Source: Uloborus plumipes (taxonomy: Eukaryota; Arthropoda; Arachnida; Araneae; Uloboridae). From it: 64,000 bases of DNA. Every line of letters starts with the position of its first letter. Positions within the stretch are counted from its first letter, which is position 1. The position numbers were made by a program, and so were the translations under genes. The notes under the pieces are model-generated. The model was not told the DNA's origin. It ran no database searches and saw only the letters and a program-made list of their open reading frames with translations. The DNA lies in the NCBI GenBank assembly GCA_038373865.1, contig JAXGGA010001139.1, positions 1 to 64,000 of the forward strand. The letters run 5' to 3'. This document shows positions 36,300-49,480 of this stretch, in pieces.

Positions 36300-39200
36300 T
36301 CTTAGTTTACGAAATCTAATTTTCCAAAAATTAGAAAAGAAAATATATCTATTGAATATTTATATTTCAGAGAAATGTATACAAATCAAAACTACCTATG
36401 TGATTCCTTTAAATTTTAGGAATATGTAATTCCTTTCAGAAGTGATACAATTAACGCTAATAAAATTAAAAATTATAATGTAATTATCAGTCATCACTAA
36501 TAAATATTGATTGAAACGCTGAATGGTGAAATTTGCTTAAAACAATTTGCATCCCAATGCGAACTCAAGGTTTGTGTGGGCGGTTAGCTTTATTCAGAAA
36601 GGACCCTTATTTGTACTTCATTGTTAGTTCTAGTAGTTCAGGTTTCTGTTTATGAATTCATACATGAGATATTAGGTTTGTTTAATCAAGTTCTTTAACT
36701 TATCTAGATATTGGATCGCTAAATGCAGAAGCGTTGCAAATTTAGCATTTACGATGTTGTATAATTTGCAGGTCTACTTAAAGTAGTTAGACAAAGAAAT
36801 AACAATGGACCTTAAAAATTGTCTTGTTAATTTCAAAGCTACTAAGCACGTTAAAAGTTATCAAATTATTACGTATTTAAAATGACTGTACTGCAGATTT
36901 TGTTTCTATACCATCGAAGCTAGTAAAAATTAACTAAAAACGACCTTCATAATCAATTCTTCTTAACTGCAGTTCGTCCTATCCGAAAATAATATACAAC
37001 AAGAAATAGGACAGGCATAGTACATGTAGCTGATCTTATCAGTAATTTGTTTTAAGCGTGTTCGAGTTAACGAGGTTTGACTGTATGAGTTTTAAGTTGC
37101 GAAATATGAATACAAACTACGTATTTTCTTAAGTAATTAATTTTTAAAATAGTGACTTCCATGTATATGTAAATTTACTGTCTGTTTGCGCATTGTTCGC
37201 CTGGGAGCCACAGACGCTTCCATCTGAAAAAAGGGAGATAGGTTTTTGATGCGCACTACCCGATGCCTTCAGCTTTTGTTCGCTTACTACTTCCTCGTTG
37301 CTTTTCCCCCCTATTTCGAGAAAGTCCAAAGAGATTTGGCGCGTGCGTAAATAACTCGAAGGTCGCACGAAAAAAATTTAGACAGTATATGGATTTTTCT
37401 TTTCTTTGCATTTTTAAAACTTATAAATAGTCTATAGGAAACTTATAAATAGTCTAGTTCCAAAGTCTTATGGAACTAGTAAAAACAGAAGAAAATGAAA
37501 AGGTATACTGTACTAACTAAGCAGAAATTTGTTTTGTTTTTTTAAATAAAACATGACATACGAAACAAAGTACTTAAAAAAAAGGCTGTCTCATTTGTTT
37601 CTGATAGTGAATAATGTTGCACAGTGTGTGACACAGATACTCCATAATCATAATTAAAATGGAAATTATTAATTCCGTTTCCTCCTTGTCTGTCATCGCA
37701 GGGATCCCTGTCACAGTAAGTCAATAATATAATGAAATGCAGAATAGTTTAGCTCAGTAATCAATATAGCTCCATCAAAATAAACCAAGATAAATTTAAT
37801 TTGGATTTTTAATGTTGTGCATAGTAAAGAACATGAATGCTTTCATAAGATATTTTTGAAACGTCATTTATTTATTTTCAATGGAAATCAATGTTTATAA
37901 ATACAGCTAATATCCTCATCAAAGGCATTTAAGTTCGAACTCTTGTTTTTTACTTGGAAGACATTTTTAGCGAGTTTTATTTTACATGGAAAATAGCATT
38001 CTGCTAGAAGTCTGCAATACCACAAGGGGAAAAAAATAATTTCAAATGATAATAAAATTTTTAAGGTAACAAAAACAATAAAGAAAGGGAAATTTAAGCA
38101 GTCAGTATATAAATACAGAAAAAAATATTCTCCCCATTTACAAAAAGTGGTAGACCATGGAGAGAAACAGTGGTCATATCAGAATTAAAAAGGTCATTTT
38201 ACATGGAGAATCAGCAAGAATAGGACTACTATCAGAAGCATTTTAAGAGAGTTTATTTTCCTTATTTTGTGATGCACAGTGTCATTTTCAAACACTTTTT
38301 ATGTGTTCAACCAACTGTTTCCTTTGCAGAGAATAAATGTATTTATTAAAGTATTTTTGTAAGTATAACGAGCTTCTGCAACATTATAACAAATTTCAGA
38401 AATAAATGAATGAAATTAGGATAAGTAATACGTTGCTGGGATAATTACTAATTTCTTCAAAAATAAGCTTTTGATTGTAGCAAGAAAATAGCGACAGCAA
38501 CATTTTTGAATGTGAAAGGAACTAATTCGCTTTAAAACAAAATTTTACTAGAAAAACAAACTACAATTTAAATAAAACTATAAATCTTGTTTTTGTGACA
38601 CATTATCCATCACTTTATTTTCCCTAAGTCAATATATTCAGTGAAAAACTATGGTCGCTGAATTCAAATAGTTTAAGATTTTTTATGATTTTAATGTGTT
38701 TATTGTGCTCTGTCTCAATAAATATTCAATAAATAGTAGTTTTTTTTTATCATTATTTTAACTATAAAATGGAAAAAAAATTGCCGAAAATAGGATGTTT
38801 AAAAATCACCTAAAAATTTTCCTTTTTAACCAATAGCTCTGATTGAGGTAGACCACATCCACTCAACTATGCAGAATCTAATGGTGATAAAATATTTATG
38901 ATAGATGAATTCGATGTTGTGTAATCATATTTGGAAGAAAGCAACATACATATGGAAAAAAGGCAATTCTTTAGAAATTGGAAAATATGTTATCAGCAAT
39001 GGCAAAACCTCAAGAAAAACTCCAGTTACTCGAAAAATATTCTAACTATTGAAAATATCATAGTGTATTGTTCGAAAGCTTTTTTTTCCAAAGGATAGTT
39101 TGAAACAGTAAAAAAAAATGATTTTTTGGTCGATTTTCGTAATTTTAAGTGTATCGTTTAATGAAATTATACAATTTTACCTATTTGAGTTACAATAATA

Positions 39201-40190
39201 TAATTTAACATATTTATTTTTTGACACATATAAAAAAAATTATCACGGTACATAATTTCATTTGCAAATTTCAGGACGAAAAAAAAGCAGTTTATCCGTA
39301 CTTTTTTTTTCACATAGACTTGTTACGATGATCATTGTATCCCACATTGTAGGATAAGATGAATATAAACTTAAAAATTTAAAAAAGCTATTTAAAACCA
39401 ATAACGTCAATAGAAAAATAGTTAACACACATCTTATTGAAAGATAAGTACAATTTGGTAATTTAAATTAATTTATAAGCAAACTTGTAATGTCCTTTAA
39501 CAATGAATATTGGATCATGCAGTATTTGTACAATATAACTTTCAACGAGATTTACATCAACGTATTCTGCCACGGTATTTCTGTACCAATGAATGTTTGA
39601 TGAGACATTGAAGAGATAACAAGTTTTCTTGACGGACTACGTTTGATAGACAAATGCTTGAATTAACCTTCTCCCATTGGAATTGACCTGTGTGAAACAA
39701 TTACATATTTGTCTAAAGAAGGAGTTATGGCGATTAAAGATTTAAGTATTTCTTAGATCCCGTTCTTGTTTGCAACATTATGGTTTTATTTTTTACCACG
39801 ATACAAAAAGAAAAGCATATCTTCTTTTTTCGCACTATTTCATAATACTCTTGAAGACTTGAGTCATCCGTAACTTTCATCAGCATCATCTGTACTTTCC
39901 TGTAGAAATTTTTGTTTCGTCTTCAACTTTCTTTACGCAATGTTTGTTTTTCTAAATTATGTAAATAGCTAGAACAAACAGGTAGACTTGAATGCCACCA
40001 GCTTCTCAAATATGAGAAAGAGAGTGAAAAAGAAGCATTGTATCTAAGCTGTACACTACGTTTATTTTGTCCCACATTTTTAAGGTGCTTAAAAACAAAA
40101 ATAATAAAATTAATAGAATTGATGATTCTGCAGCAATACATGATTTATAAATAATGCTAGTTTATACTGGTTTATACGTACAGAAAACTC
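36300..40190. other. AT-rich non-coding stretch
   Basis: No gene is supported. A direct repeat of about 17 bases (ACTTATAAATAGTCTA) occurs at about 37418 and 37440. The GC-richer patch at 37144-37370 is listed separately. Frames at 37542-37724 and 39923-40141 lack motifs. Confidence 0.5.
37144..37370. other. GC-richer unexplained patch
   Basis: About 230 bases with more G and C than the flanks and a 74-codon open frame on the minus strand rich in Ser, Lys and Gln. No recognisable domain, splice site or repeat structure. It could be an unrecognised exon, a regulatory block or an old insertion. Confidence 0.2.
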
Positions 40191-40261
40191 TCTATTATCG
40201 GTGGAATAGAGTTGCACAGTAACCACGATAGGTAAATAGGATCAGGTGGTTTAAAAAAAAA

Positions 40262-43200
40262 AATCACGGGATAAAATGGGTCAGTGTTTTCAAAAAAAAC
40301 TTTAAAAAATATTCAAACGATATTTTCTTTCTGCTTTGCCATTTTTATTTGTTACAAACGCCATACATCATTTTATATATAAAATGAGCTGCAACTTCTA
40401 CTGAAAAGTTACAAATAATCAGCGTTTGAGTGTTTTTCTTAATAGAAGCTTTACTGTGTTCATAATAAAAACTTCTGACTTAAAGTAAAGTACATGGTGG
40501 CTGAGCCCAGCTCAGTTTAAAAAAAAGATGTTCGTAAAATCTTGTTTTTTCCTAAAGCTCGAAGTACTTATTTTAAAAAAATGAAAAGCATTTTTACGCC
40601 CTTGGTTGCAATTACGCATTTAAAACAGCCATAATTTATTTTTAAAAAACACATCCTATTTGGACAAGACATCATCATCACAACCTTATTTAAACAATGC
40701 GTAACATAAAATCACACCATAATAACTTTAATTTGAGCCATGGTGCCCAAATAAACGACCCGACACATTAAGATTAAGTTTCACCACTTTGGATCCAGCG
40801 CGTGTGATGTTTTTTCAACCGGTTGATGAATGGTTGTCTTTTCTGGCAAGTATCGCGGTTTGATAATTTTTACCATGAGCAATGATTAGCAGCACGTGCA
40901 TTTGGCAAAGCTTGGCAATGTCCGAAACTTTACTCTGGTAATCCTAGCTTGACAACCATGAAAAATTGAAAGTAAAAGTTAATGAATGCATCCAAAGTGA
41001 TCCAGCTCAAGCTTGATGCGTCGCGTCGGCCTGTCAAAATGGCGGCTCTTATTTAATCGATCTCTCTAACATTTCAAAAACAAAAATAATTCTAACTTTG
41101 CCATGACTCGTTTGTCAAATACCATAAAAATTTATATTCACCCTGATGGGATTAAATATGAAATCCATTGTTATAAAACGTGGTTGCTATGAAACAGTTA
41201 CAATAACAGTAATCGTAAAGAAAATGGAGAAAAAAAGCTTTTCACAAACTGTTAATGAAGGCATAAAAAACGGGGTTTTTTTGTGAAAACTCGCGCGTTT
41301 TTACAGAAAAACGCCGATGTAGATGAACTCAAAAACCAAAACTTTATCTAAATACAAAATGTTATCAAAATCGTTAGAGCCGTTTTCGAGATCCGAAACA
41401 TATATAAAACAAGAATTGCTCGTTTAAAGATATTAGATTAAATGTAAGTGCAAACGGGTTTTTAAACTTTCCGCACACAGCAAAATTTCATGAATAATTT
41501 CCTTTGAAGAAAAAACAGCAAAAATGAATTTTTTAGGGTAAAAAAACATGTGTGGGGTAAAATAGGTCAAGTTTTGCATTCGGTTAGGTTTAGCATATAA
41601 TATATAGCTAATTGCATTTATTTTGCTTGCTATACCATTATATATTTTCATAAATGTGTTTACTAATTTGAAATATGTAATATATTGATTTTTTATTCAT
41701 CTGATACATAAATAATGGCACTTATACTACAAAACGTTTAAATTAAGTCAAAAAGCCGAAATTAAGAGCACATATTTTGTTCCAAGAACTTCCTTCGAAA
41801 AATGGTGTTCTGGAGTTTATCAAAAATGGCTTGTTTTCTCCTAAGAGACAAGTTTGGGCAACCAAATTTTAGAAAACCATTCTGCAGAGCAGAATTCAAA
41901 TAGTCCAGTTAGAGAAGCAGCATCAACATCTTGGATTTCAAACACAAGTTTGGCTATTTCTTCGATATTGGAACAAGGCGCTAAGTTTCATACCATGTAA
42001 AAGCTTCTATTATAAGAACACTATCCAATTCGAATAAGTAGCTTTAAAAGATGACAGAAGAAAAAAACACGCAAATGCAGAAAGAACTTGTGAAATTTTA
42101 AAATGCTCGACAATTTTGGAAAGATTTCATTCAGAAAAAGTCTAAAAAGATAATAAATCAGTTTAAACTGTCTTTGAAGAAATACAGACGTACACAAAAT
42201 TAAATCAATAATTAATAAAAATTTTCTTTGGAAGAAATTAATGATTAATTCAAAGTGTATAGATAGCCGACCTTTAAAAGTTGAAAAGTTGCAACAAGTT
42301 TTTGGAGAAAATGCCGGAAAAAGTAGTTTTACGCCCTCTTTTTTCCCACAATGTACAAGGATGTACAATGAAATTTAAAAATACTGTAAAAGGATGTTTT
42401 GACGTTCGATGCATCGCCAACAGTGCAAGTCATTCCCGGCTCTAAGATGAATCAATAGGACAATATTACTTTAGAAAAATGTTTGCATAGTAATTGATTT
42501 CTAACGGGTAAATAAAAGTATAAAATTATACAGGGTGTCCACTCCAATCGTGGACCAATAGCTAATTTCTAAACCGTTAGAGATAAGCATAGAGTTGATT
42601 TAGGAAAAAATCTCCAAATTATGAAAGGAATTTTGGGTCTATTCAATGTTTTTCAAAAAATCAAATTTTGAAAGAGTTACGAAATTTAAATTTTTATACA
42701 GCCCCCCAGTCCTATCAATCATATTTAGTAAAACATTCTTGACACTGTAACGTTCAAAACTAAAAAAAAATCACTCCGCTACCACAAAAATTGACCGAGT
42801 TATGACGTTTTGAAAAATCAAGATTTTGCATTATTTCATGACGTCATCGAGCGATCGCTTAAGGGACCGTATGCGAAATCCTTCAAAATCTTGATTTTTC
42901 AAAACGTCATAACTCGGTCAATTTTTGTGGTAGAAGAGTGATTTTTTTTTAGTTTTAAACGTTACAGTGTCAAGAATGTTTTACTAAATATGACTGAAAG
43001 GACTGGGGGGCTGTATAAAAATTTAAATTTCGTAACTCTTTCAAAATTTGATTTTTTGAAAAACATTGAATAGACCCAAAATTCCTTTCATAATTTGGAG
43101 ATTTTTTCCTAAATAAACTCTATGCTTATCTCTAACGGTTTAGAAATTAGCTATTGGTCCACGATTGGAGTGGACACCCTGTATATTTAATAAGTCATTA

Positions 43201-43448
43201 AATCAAAGCCTTTAATGCATGATTTATTTCATCCCACGTTATGGGGTAAAATAAGTCGTTTACAACACATTTATGTTATCAGTATCAATATTTTATCATT
43301 TCAGGGATACTTCACGTTAAAGGTCATAAGGAACATTTATTTGCATATAATAAGTATTTTATTTAATGGTTGAATCAATATATTTTTTTAATCAAAGTAT
43401 GATTGTAAAATGACTCTTTTTTGACCTATTTTACCCCACTTGGCCCAA
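40262..43448. mobile_element. Large decayed repeat with GGGGTAAAATAGGTCA motifs
   Basis: The left motif is CGGGATAAAATGGGTCAGTG (about 40266); the right motif, inverted, is TGACCTATTTTACCCC (43429-43444). Internal copies occur at about 41554 (GGGGTAAAATAGGTCA) and 43246 (GGGGTAAAATAAGTC). The layout is like that of the elements at 9.1-10.4 kb and 47-48.1 kb: inverted ends plus internal copies of the end motif. The 658-base palindrome is inserted inside. Stops are everywhere; no transposase could be read. Whether this is one element or a mosaic is unclear. Confidence 0.4.
42527..43185. mobile_element. 658-base near-perfect palindrome (foldback MITE)
   Basis: Arms of about 302 bases, 42527-42828 and 42884-43185, are near-perfect reverse complements around a 55-base loop containing TGACGTCATCGAGCGATCGC. 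The ends read TATACAGGGTGTCC and GGACACCCTGTATA, with TA-rich borders. ACAGGGTGTCC-type ends are common in arthropod Tc1/mariner-type MITEs. A transcript through it would fold into a dsRNA hairpin of about 300 base pairs. No coding capacity. Confidence 0.93.
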
Positions 43449-44554
43449 CCGCCGATAATCCGAAAAATAGGTAATAAACGACACTAGTGTATAATACAAT
43501 ATGTGAAAAAAAAAAGTCCATAACACAACACATGCATTTAAATTATTGCTGAAAACAATAACATTGAATGCAAAAATGTCTTTAAAAGCTGAAATTGATC
43601 AATAACATACTCTCATTTTTCTACATCATAACCAAAAATAAAGAAAAAAAAAGTGAGAAATACCCGCGGATTGTTTGAACAGCAAATAATCCGACCGCGG
43701 AAAATCTGGAGTTTACTGTCTATTACAATTTGATATTGACTTCAAAAACGACGTTTTAGTGATAACGATAAATTTTGGATTTCAACTTACTGAGAGGTTT
43801 ATCAAAAAGCAATGATTTACGTGCAGTAATCAATGTATCTCGATAAATGCAATGCCTCAATGAAGTCATTTAACCAAATCATAAGTTTGAACAGTTGCTG
43901 GTTAGTTAGTGTGGGACCGAACAAAAGTCTTTTTAGCAGAAGCTGCTGCAATTTCACGATTCAATTACGATTTTCAGGAAATGGAATGATTTTAAAAGAT
44001 TGAAAATGCAGGTTGATGACCAAAGCAAAGTCGTAGACGTCGATTAATGCCCAATAAAAATTGATAAACGTGAACGACCCAGAGATGCCGAAATATGAAT
44101 GCCATTTTTCTTCAACAACACTTACGTTCGGCTACTTGAACAACAATTTCGTTTTAAACCCCCCGAAGTACGCTCCATGGCTCTAGGTGTATATGTTCAT
44201 TGTCAATGGTGTGTGCTACGTTAACAACAAAGCACTGTTGCGCCCATTATGTTTTTTGCAATTCGTCATTGCGAAAAACAATGTGAATTCAAAATGTCAA
44301 AATTATTTTTTTTTTGCTGGCCACGATTTTTAAATTTCAATAAAAAGACGAATGTCAGAGTTATTGCTTTCGATGTTAATTGCGTAAAACATGAAAGATG
44401 TAGAATCAATGCTTTGGACGTTCCCCAATCATCACTTTTTTTGCGGGGGGGGGGGAATTAAACATGCCGTCAATCTACTTGAAACGTTTTATTTTTTAAA
44501 TACCTTTTGAGAAATGGTTGGATGGTTTATTATCATACATACAAATCTGAACAA
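43449..44554. other. AT-rich non-coding stretch
   Basis: No gene is supported. A poly-G run of nine to ten bases occurs at about 44446-44455. The frame at 44249-44461 has no recognisable motif. Confidence 0.45.
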
Positions 44555-46130
44555 GAAGTTCTGTCAAGAACTAAACGAGCCTACTTTCCCGTACATCGAC
44601 ATCGGCATTCTCGCATCTGATCATTATTCTCTTGATTATCTGAGACTTAAAATTATGTCAAACATACCTTTTTAGCACTTAGAGCTGATTTTGAAAATCA
44701 ACATATACCCCTTTCATCAGATGAAATAGACACGTAAAAAGTAATTAATGAATAAATAAAGTTTTGTCGCACCTTTTAAAGAGTAACTGTTACAGTTCCT
44801 CCGTAGAAAAAATCCTCCATCGTTTTCAAAAAAAAAAAATAATAATAATAATAATAAAATAAATAAATAAATAAATAAAAGTACAAAGAGCATCAAAACA
44901 CATTTTATCAAAGAAAGAAAAAAATGAAAAAAAAAAAAACTCGTCCGTTAATAAAATGTCTCGAATTTCACTTTTAATCTGTTGCCAGTTGTGAAATATA
45001 AATAAAGAATAAAATGTTCTAGTGAATGAAAAATTTTTGTTACAAAAAAAAACATCGTCTGCCAAAAAAAAAAAAAATAATAATAATAATAATAAATAAA
45101 ATAAAACAAATGAATAAATAAACAAAAAATCGTCTGCACAGTCAGTCATTTTTTTTCTGAGCCTGCATTTCCGCCATGTTTGCGGAGTCGGAGTCGGAAT
45201 CAGAGTCCTCACATAAGATTACTCAGAAAAATACGTTACAAACATCATTTATCAAAACCATTTTCTTACAAAGTTAGTTTGAAGGAAATCCGACTTTAAG
45301 TTCAGGATTAACATTCAACTTAAATTCCCCGTAGACGCTAATGTTAATTTTTTTTGAACGGTTCAATATTGAACGAAAAATGGTTCAAATCAAAAAGCGA
45401 AATATGGGAATGTATGGGAAAGCCTCTCCGAGATCTTTCAAACAAAAAAAAGTTTATTCCATTTGGACGGTTCACTCAAAAGTTATTAGGTGGGGAAAGG
45501 TTGCTTGAACGATTCAATGTTGACCGAAAAAGTGTTCAAATTGAAAATTTAAATACGGTAATGAATTATCCTTGCTGAGATCCTTCGAACAAAAAAAAAG
45601 TTTATTTAAATCGGACTGTTCACTCGAAAGATATTAGGGGTGACAGCTTGATTGAGCGGTTCAATGTTGAACGAAAAATTGTTCAAATCGAAAATGTAGA
45701 TACGGGAATGAAGTATCCTTGAAAAAATCTTTCGAACAAAAAAAAGTTTGTTCAAATCGGACTGTTCACTCAAAAGTTAGCATCGCGGGACAAGTTGTTT
45801 GAACGGTTCAAAGTTGAATCAAAAATTGTTCAAATCGAAAAATCAAATATGGGAATGAGCTGTACTTGCCGAGATCTTTCCAACAAAAAAAAGTTTGTCC
45901 AAATCGGAATGTTCATTCAAAAGTTATTAGGGGGGGACAGACAGACCGACCGACCGACCGACCGACCGACACACAAATTCCCCATCTCAATACCCTACTA
46001 TCAAATTTTTAATTTTTCGATATTCATTTTAACTTTTCATTTTTTTAACTTGGCGATCTTTTTAGATGCATTAAGCTACTTTTAATACTTTTTTCGTCTT
46101 TCTTTTATTTTTAACGGGAAATTAGGCTAA
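44555..46130 (-). mobile_element. 1.6-kb dispersed repeat, copy B (inverted relative to copy A)
   Basis: Reverse-complement copy of 21092-22750. From the left it has CGAGCCTACTTTCCCGT (about 44576-44592), an A-rich and AAT/AAAT-repeat region, the GGAGTCGGAGTCGG patch (about 45185-45200), the array of about four 147-base units (about 45345-45930), the GACC/GACA simple repeat (about 45935-45970) and TTAACGGGAAATTAGGCT (46111-46128). Similarity to copy A continues about 30 bases beyond the left TIR-like word, so the true end lies near 44555. Differences across the unit show the two copies are not recent twins. Confidence 0.75.
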
Positions 46131-46980
46131 AAACATGCGTCTATACACATGCGTCTATCCTAATGATTCAGTGAATTTCTGGTATGCTTATTAGAACAAC
46201 TGTGTTGCTACTGTGTTGTATTCACACAGTCGCGTTCAGCCAATTGAACACATGTGAAGCAATTAAACTATTGATAAGACATAAAGATTCACATACTTTT
46301 AACAACCATGGAATAATGAACTTGTTTAAGTGCATCTATACCAATCCCTAGTACACACTTTTATGCATGAAGAATTATGCATTGTACCAAATTAAAGTCA
46401 TCGCTTTCAATAGATTGAAGGGGAAAAATCAGTAAAATCAATTTTTTTTTTCATAAGTAAACGAATCATTGTGTACCTAATTTCATTTTTATTTGTAATA
46501 TAAACATCCCATGTGTGTCTTTTGCCAAAACATTCATGTTCAATAAATGAAAGCGTTTCGTAGAACATAGGAAAACTTTGCTTACGTACACCATAAACAA
46601 GTTATGAAAATCTTGAAACTAATTCAGACATTCCAGAATTAAACAAATATTAATGAATATGTTGCATATGGGGAAAAGATTAGTCATCAAATTTTCTTTG
46701 ATCCGCTTAGCTATCTAGAATTCACGACTTAAAACTGACTACTGTACTCTTGGTTGGAAGGACTATATATTTCAAATTAACTAATGCAATGAAGCATACT
46801 AATAGTTATAGCTTTAAGACTTCCAAATGATTTCGAAAGTTCAGATTAACCTCCCAATTTGTATAATTATATGTTATTATTTTTAAATGAATATCGGTTT
46901 GTTCATCGAAGCGCATAGAATCAGAAATATATAAATATATTTGTGCTTAAAAATAAAAGCAAATTTTAAAAAATGCAGTA
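46131..46980. other. AT-rich non-coding stretch
   Basis: No gene or recognisable repeat was seen. Confidence 0.5.
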
Positions 46981-48112
46981 GGGCAGACCGGGATAGTTGG
47001 CATAGTTTTTACTTCTCGATTTTTCTAATTTTTTTCTGTTATACTTATGGTAAAAGTGATTTGTGTCTCTGATAGGGTAACGTCTTGACTATAAAAGAAA
47101 CAATAAGAGCATCATCTAAAGTTCGCTAGGAAAATCTAACAAAAATGTTTTTTTAAGGCCTCTCAACAGTGCCAACTTTCCCCGGAGACAGGGTAAGTTG
47201 GCAAATGCATCGGGTCTATTGGCATAATATTGTTTGAAATGGTCAATATGCAGCAATATAGCAATTTTTTGTTTTTTTTACTATTTATTTCAAAAGATAA
47301 TAAAGTTACATGTCAAAACAAAGTTTGAAAAAACATGTATGAGCATTGTAGGTATAGGTTAAAAATGTTTCATATCAACTGCAAAAGATGGGTCCTTACT
47401 CATCTGAATGGGGGTTCATCTTTCCCAGAACTTTGCTGTTGGGGTACCAGATTGCGTCAGGTTGCTCTGGTCATTTCTAATACTTTGTAGTAGAGACTGA
47501 AAAGTCCTCATTATCGACTTTAAGTATTTTCCGGGGATAATTGCAGGCTTCATACTTCCACTACCCCATACTCACCTAATTAATTCCAACAGCAACATTC
47601 AATGCTGTCTCATCAACAGGTAGGGGCTGTGTAGGAAGCTTGGGGCAGACCAGATCCAGTAGAAATGGTTCATCTTTATTCTCATCATTGAACTGGAAAG
47701 CAAGAAATCATAGCTATCCTCACTATCAGCATACGGTATAGAATCAGAGAAAGGCTCATCAGTTTCAGTGCTACTAATCTCTTCGTTCTTTGAACGTTTC
47801 TTTGCAATATTCCTTGATTTTGTAGTCATGTTTTTGTTTTTTTTTCTTTGTCCCCTCAACGTAAAGTGTTTTTATTTTATTTTCTCAGCTTTTTCTTTTT
47901 CACCGCTAGCACTAGGGACATATTTTACACTAGTACCCCTAACCAGTAGTAAGAACATTTCAAACACCAGAATTACCCGTACTAGTAGAAGGCAGGTAGG
48001 GCTGTGTAGGTATCCATAAAAATGCGATGTCACGCCATCATGGTTGAGTAAATTGGCATAAATCACTGGAGTATGCCTAATTACCCTAAGCTGACTCTGC
48101 CAACTAGCTCCA
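46981..48112. mobile_element. Repeat element with AGTTGGCA motifs
   Basis: Begins GGGCAGACCGGGATAGTTGG (46981). Internal motifs are CCAACTTTCCCC (47172) and ACAGGGTAAGTTGGCAAATG (about 47190). It ends near CTCTGCCAACTAGCTCC (about 48095-48111), which is inverted relative to the start. The minus-strand frame 47599-47859 starts with a Lys/Arg-rich segment (RGQRKKNKNMTTKSRNIAKK) then acidic serine-rich text, like a linker of a pogo-type transposase, but no catalytic domain remains. Class uncertain. Confidence 0.4.
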
Positions 48113-48880
48113 AAGGCATTTTTTGAAAAGCGTGGCGATCCTGCTCAACATACAAACGACTGATAATGCAGTAACTGCATCAAGTCCGAGGCTGTTAATC
48201 ACTGTCATAAACTTGGAGTACTTGAACAAAAATTTTAAGGGTACTGAAAAACGAAAAGTAAATTGGAAAAGAAATTACTCACCAGAACAAAAAACACAAA
48301 AAAATCCAGATTCTTCGAACGCATGCTAGCAAAACACTGAAAACCTTGTGGATGACGCAGAGGTTGCCGAGTATGTCTCATCACGATGGCAGCGCTATGG
48401 GTACTGTGTAGGAGAAAATAAAGGCACAGTGCCCCCTACGTACCCTTTATGCAAAATAGCCCCGGTGTCCCTAAGTGCTCCTGCGCATTTGCTCTTTTAA
48501 AACTGCTTCATATGCTTCCACATAGAATCCATTTAAAAATCAAAATATTTAGGAGTACTGACACTATCTCTCACTTTTCAAAATATTGTATATGATATGT
48601 CTTTAAAATGCTGTCAGTAACTCAACTATGTATTGAGCCGACGGTTTAAACACATATAAATGTTACAAAAAATGCCTTCTTAAATCAAAGAATTGCTTCC
48701 AATGAGCTTATAATGCATTGAATTAGTAACGGTGTTCCTTTTCTAAAATGTATTTTAGAGCCTTGGTGTAGGTTTTTTTGACTTTGCGAAATGTATCAAA
48801 CTGATGATATTTTGTTTTCTTTCAAGTAAGGATTGAAGAATGAGTTAGGAGAAGCAGTGTTAGAAAATCTTTAGCTGGCA
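48113..48880. other. Non-coding stretch
   Basis: No gene is supported. The 68-codon plus-strand frame at 48123-48329 has no recognisable motif. Confidence 0.45.
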
Positions 48881-48889
48881 TGGGAGAGG

Positions 48890-49245
48890 TTAACGTCTGG
48901 TGCGACAGATGACCAGCTTCGCGTACTTTTCACGCATGCAGATAATTTTCACAATCAAGTGCTGTTGTTGTTGTTGTCTTTTGCCAGAGAGGTTGGCAAT
49001 TTCGAGTGCTCTGCTACACTCTTCCAACTGCACCGTAATTTTGTGTGAAGTCCGACTTCCGCAGTACATACATGCCAAAAAGATCCTTTTACAGGGTAGG
49101 CAACCATTCACACAAAGAAAAAACAAGGACAGGAGAGAGAAAGTACACTCATACCCGAGCCAGGAATTGAACTCAGAATCTCCCCATCCGAAATGACTTC
49201 TCTGACCAGTAGGCAAGGTGGTCAGCTTCACAATCCCTTGAGCAG
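48890..49245 (-). repeat. SINE-like sequence with tRNA-type promoter boxes
   Basis: Read on the minus strand from about 49240, an A-box-like TTGCCTACTGGTCAGAG (49200-49217) is followed 25-45 bases later by a B box GAGTTCAATTCC (49163-49174). This gives the spacing and order of an RNA polymerase III internal promoter. No tRNA cloverleaf with a closed acceptor stem is seen. The body continues to about 48890 and includes a GTT/CAA triplet run at 48960-48980. It overlaps the opposing frames at 48890-49273, which I do not consider a gene. Confidence 0.55.
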
Positions 49246-49394
49246 TACTTTTGAGAATGTTACAAAATACCACTGTTACAATGAATGAAAAACGCGCTCT
49301 AGAAATAGTGATCTAACGTCGAAATTTGATTAGACGGAGTCCGAAAAAGCAAGAATAAGCAAACGGAATCTTTCAAGCACTTAAGAGAATGAAT

Positions 49395-49480
49395 AACGAA
49401 ATTTCTTCCACCGGGAGTCGAACCACAGGATTCCGAACCTCACAATAGAATACTATCCACTGCACTACTTTTTCACGCTA
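49395..49480 (-). repeat. tRNA-derived SINE head, second type
   Basis: On the minus strand the A-box-like TAGTGCAGTGGATAGTA (49451-49467) and B box GGTTCGACTCCC (49413-49424) have tRNA spacing. This is a different head sequence from the one at 49.2 kb. The stems do not close into a functional tRNA. The body and tail were not defined. Confidence 0.55.

Noticed and set aside
42021..42368. 115-codon minus-strand frame
   Set aside because: Phe/Leu-rich low-complexity text within a decayed repeat; no recognisable domain.
44826..45212. 128-codon minus-strand frame, Phe/Leu/Ile-rich
   Set aside because: Low-complexity translation of A-rich and AAT-repeat sequence inside copy B of the repeat.
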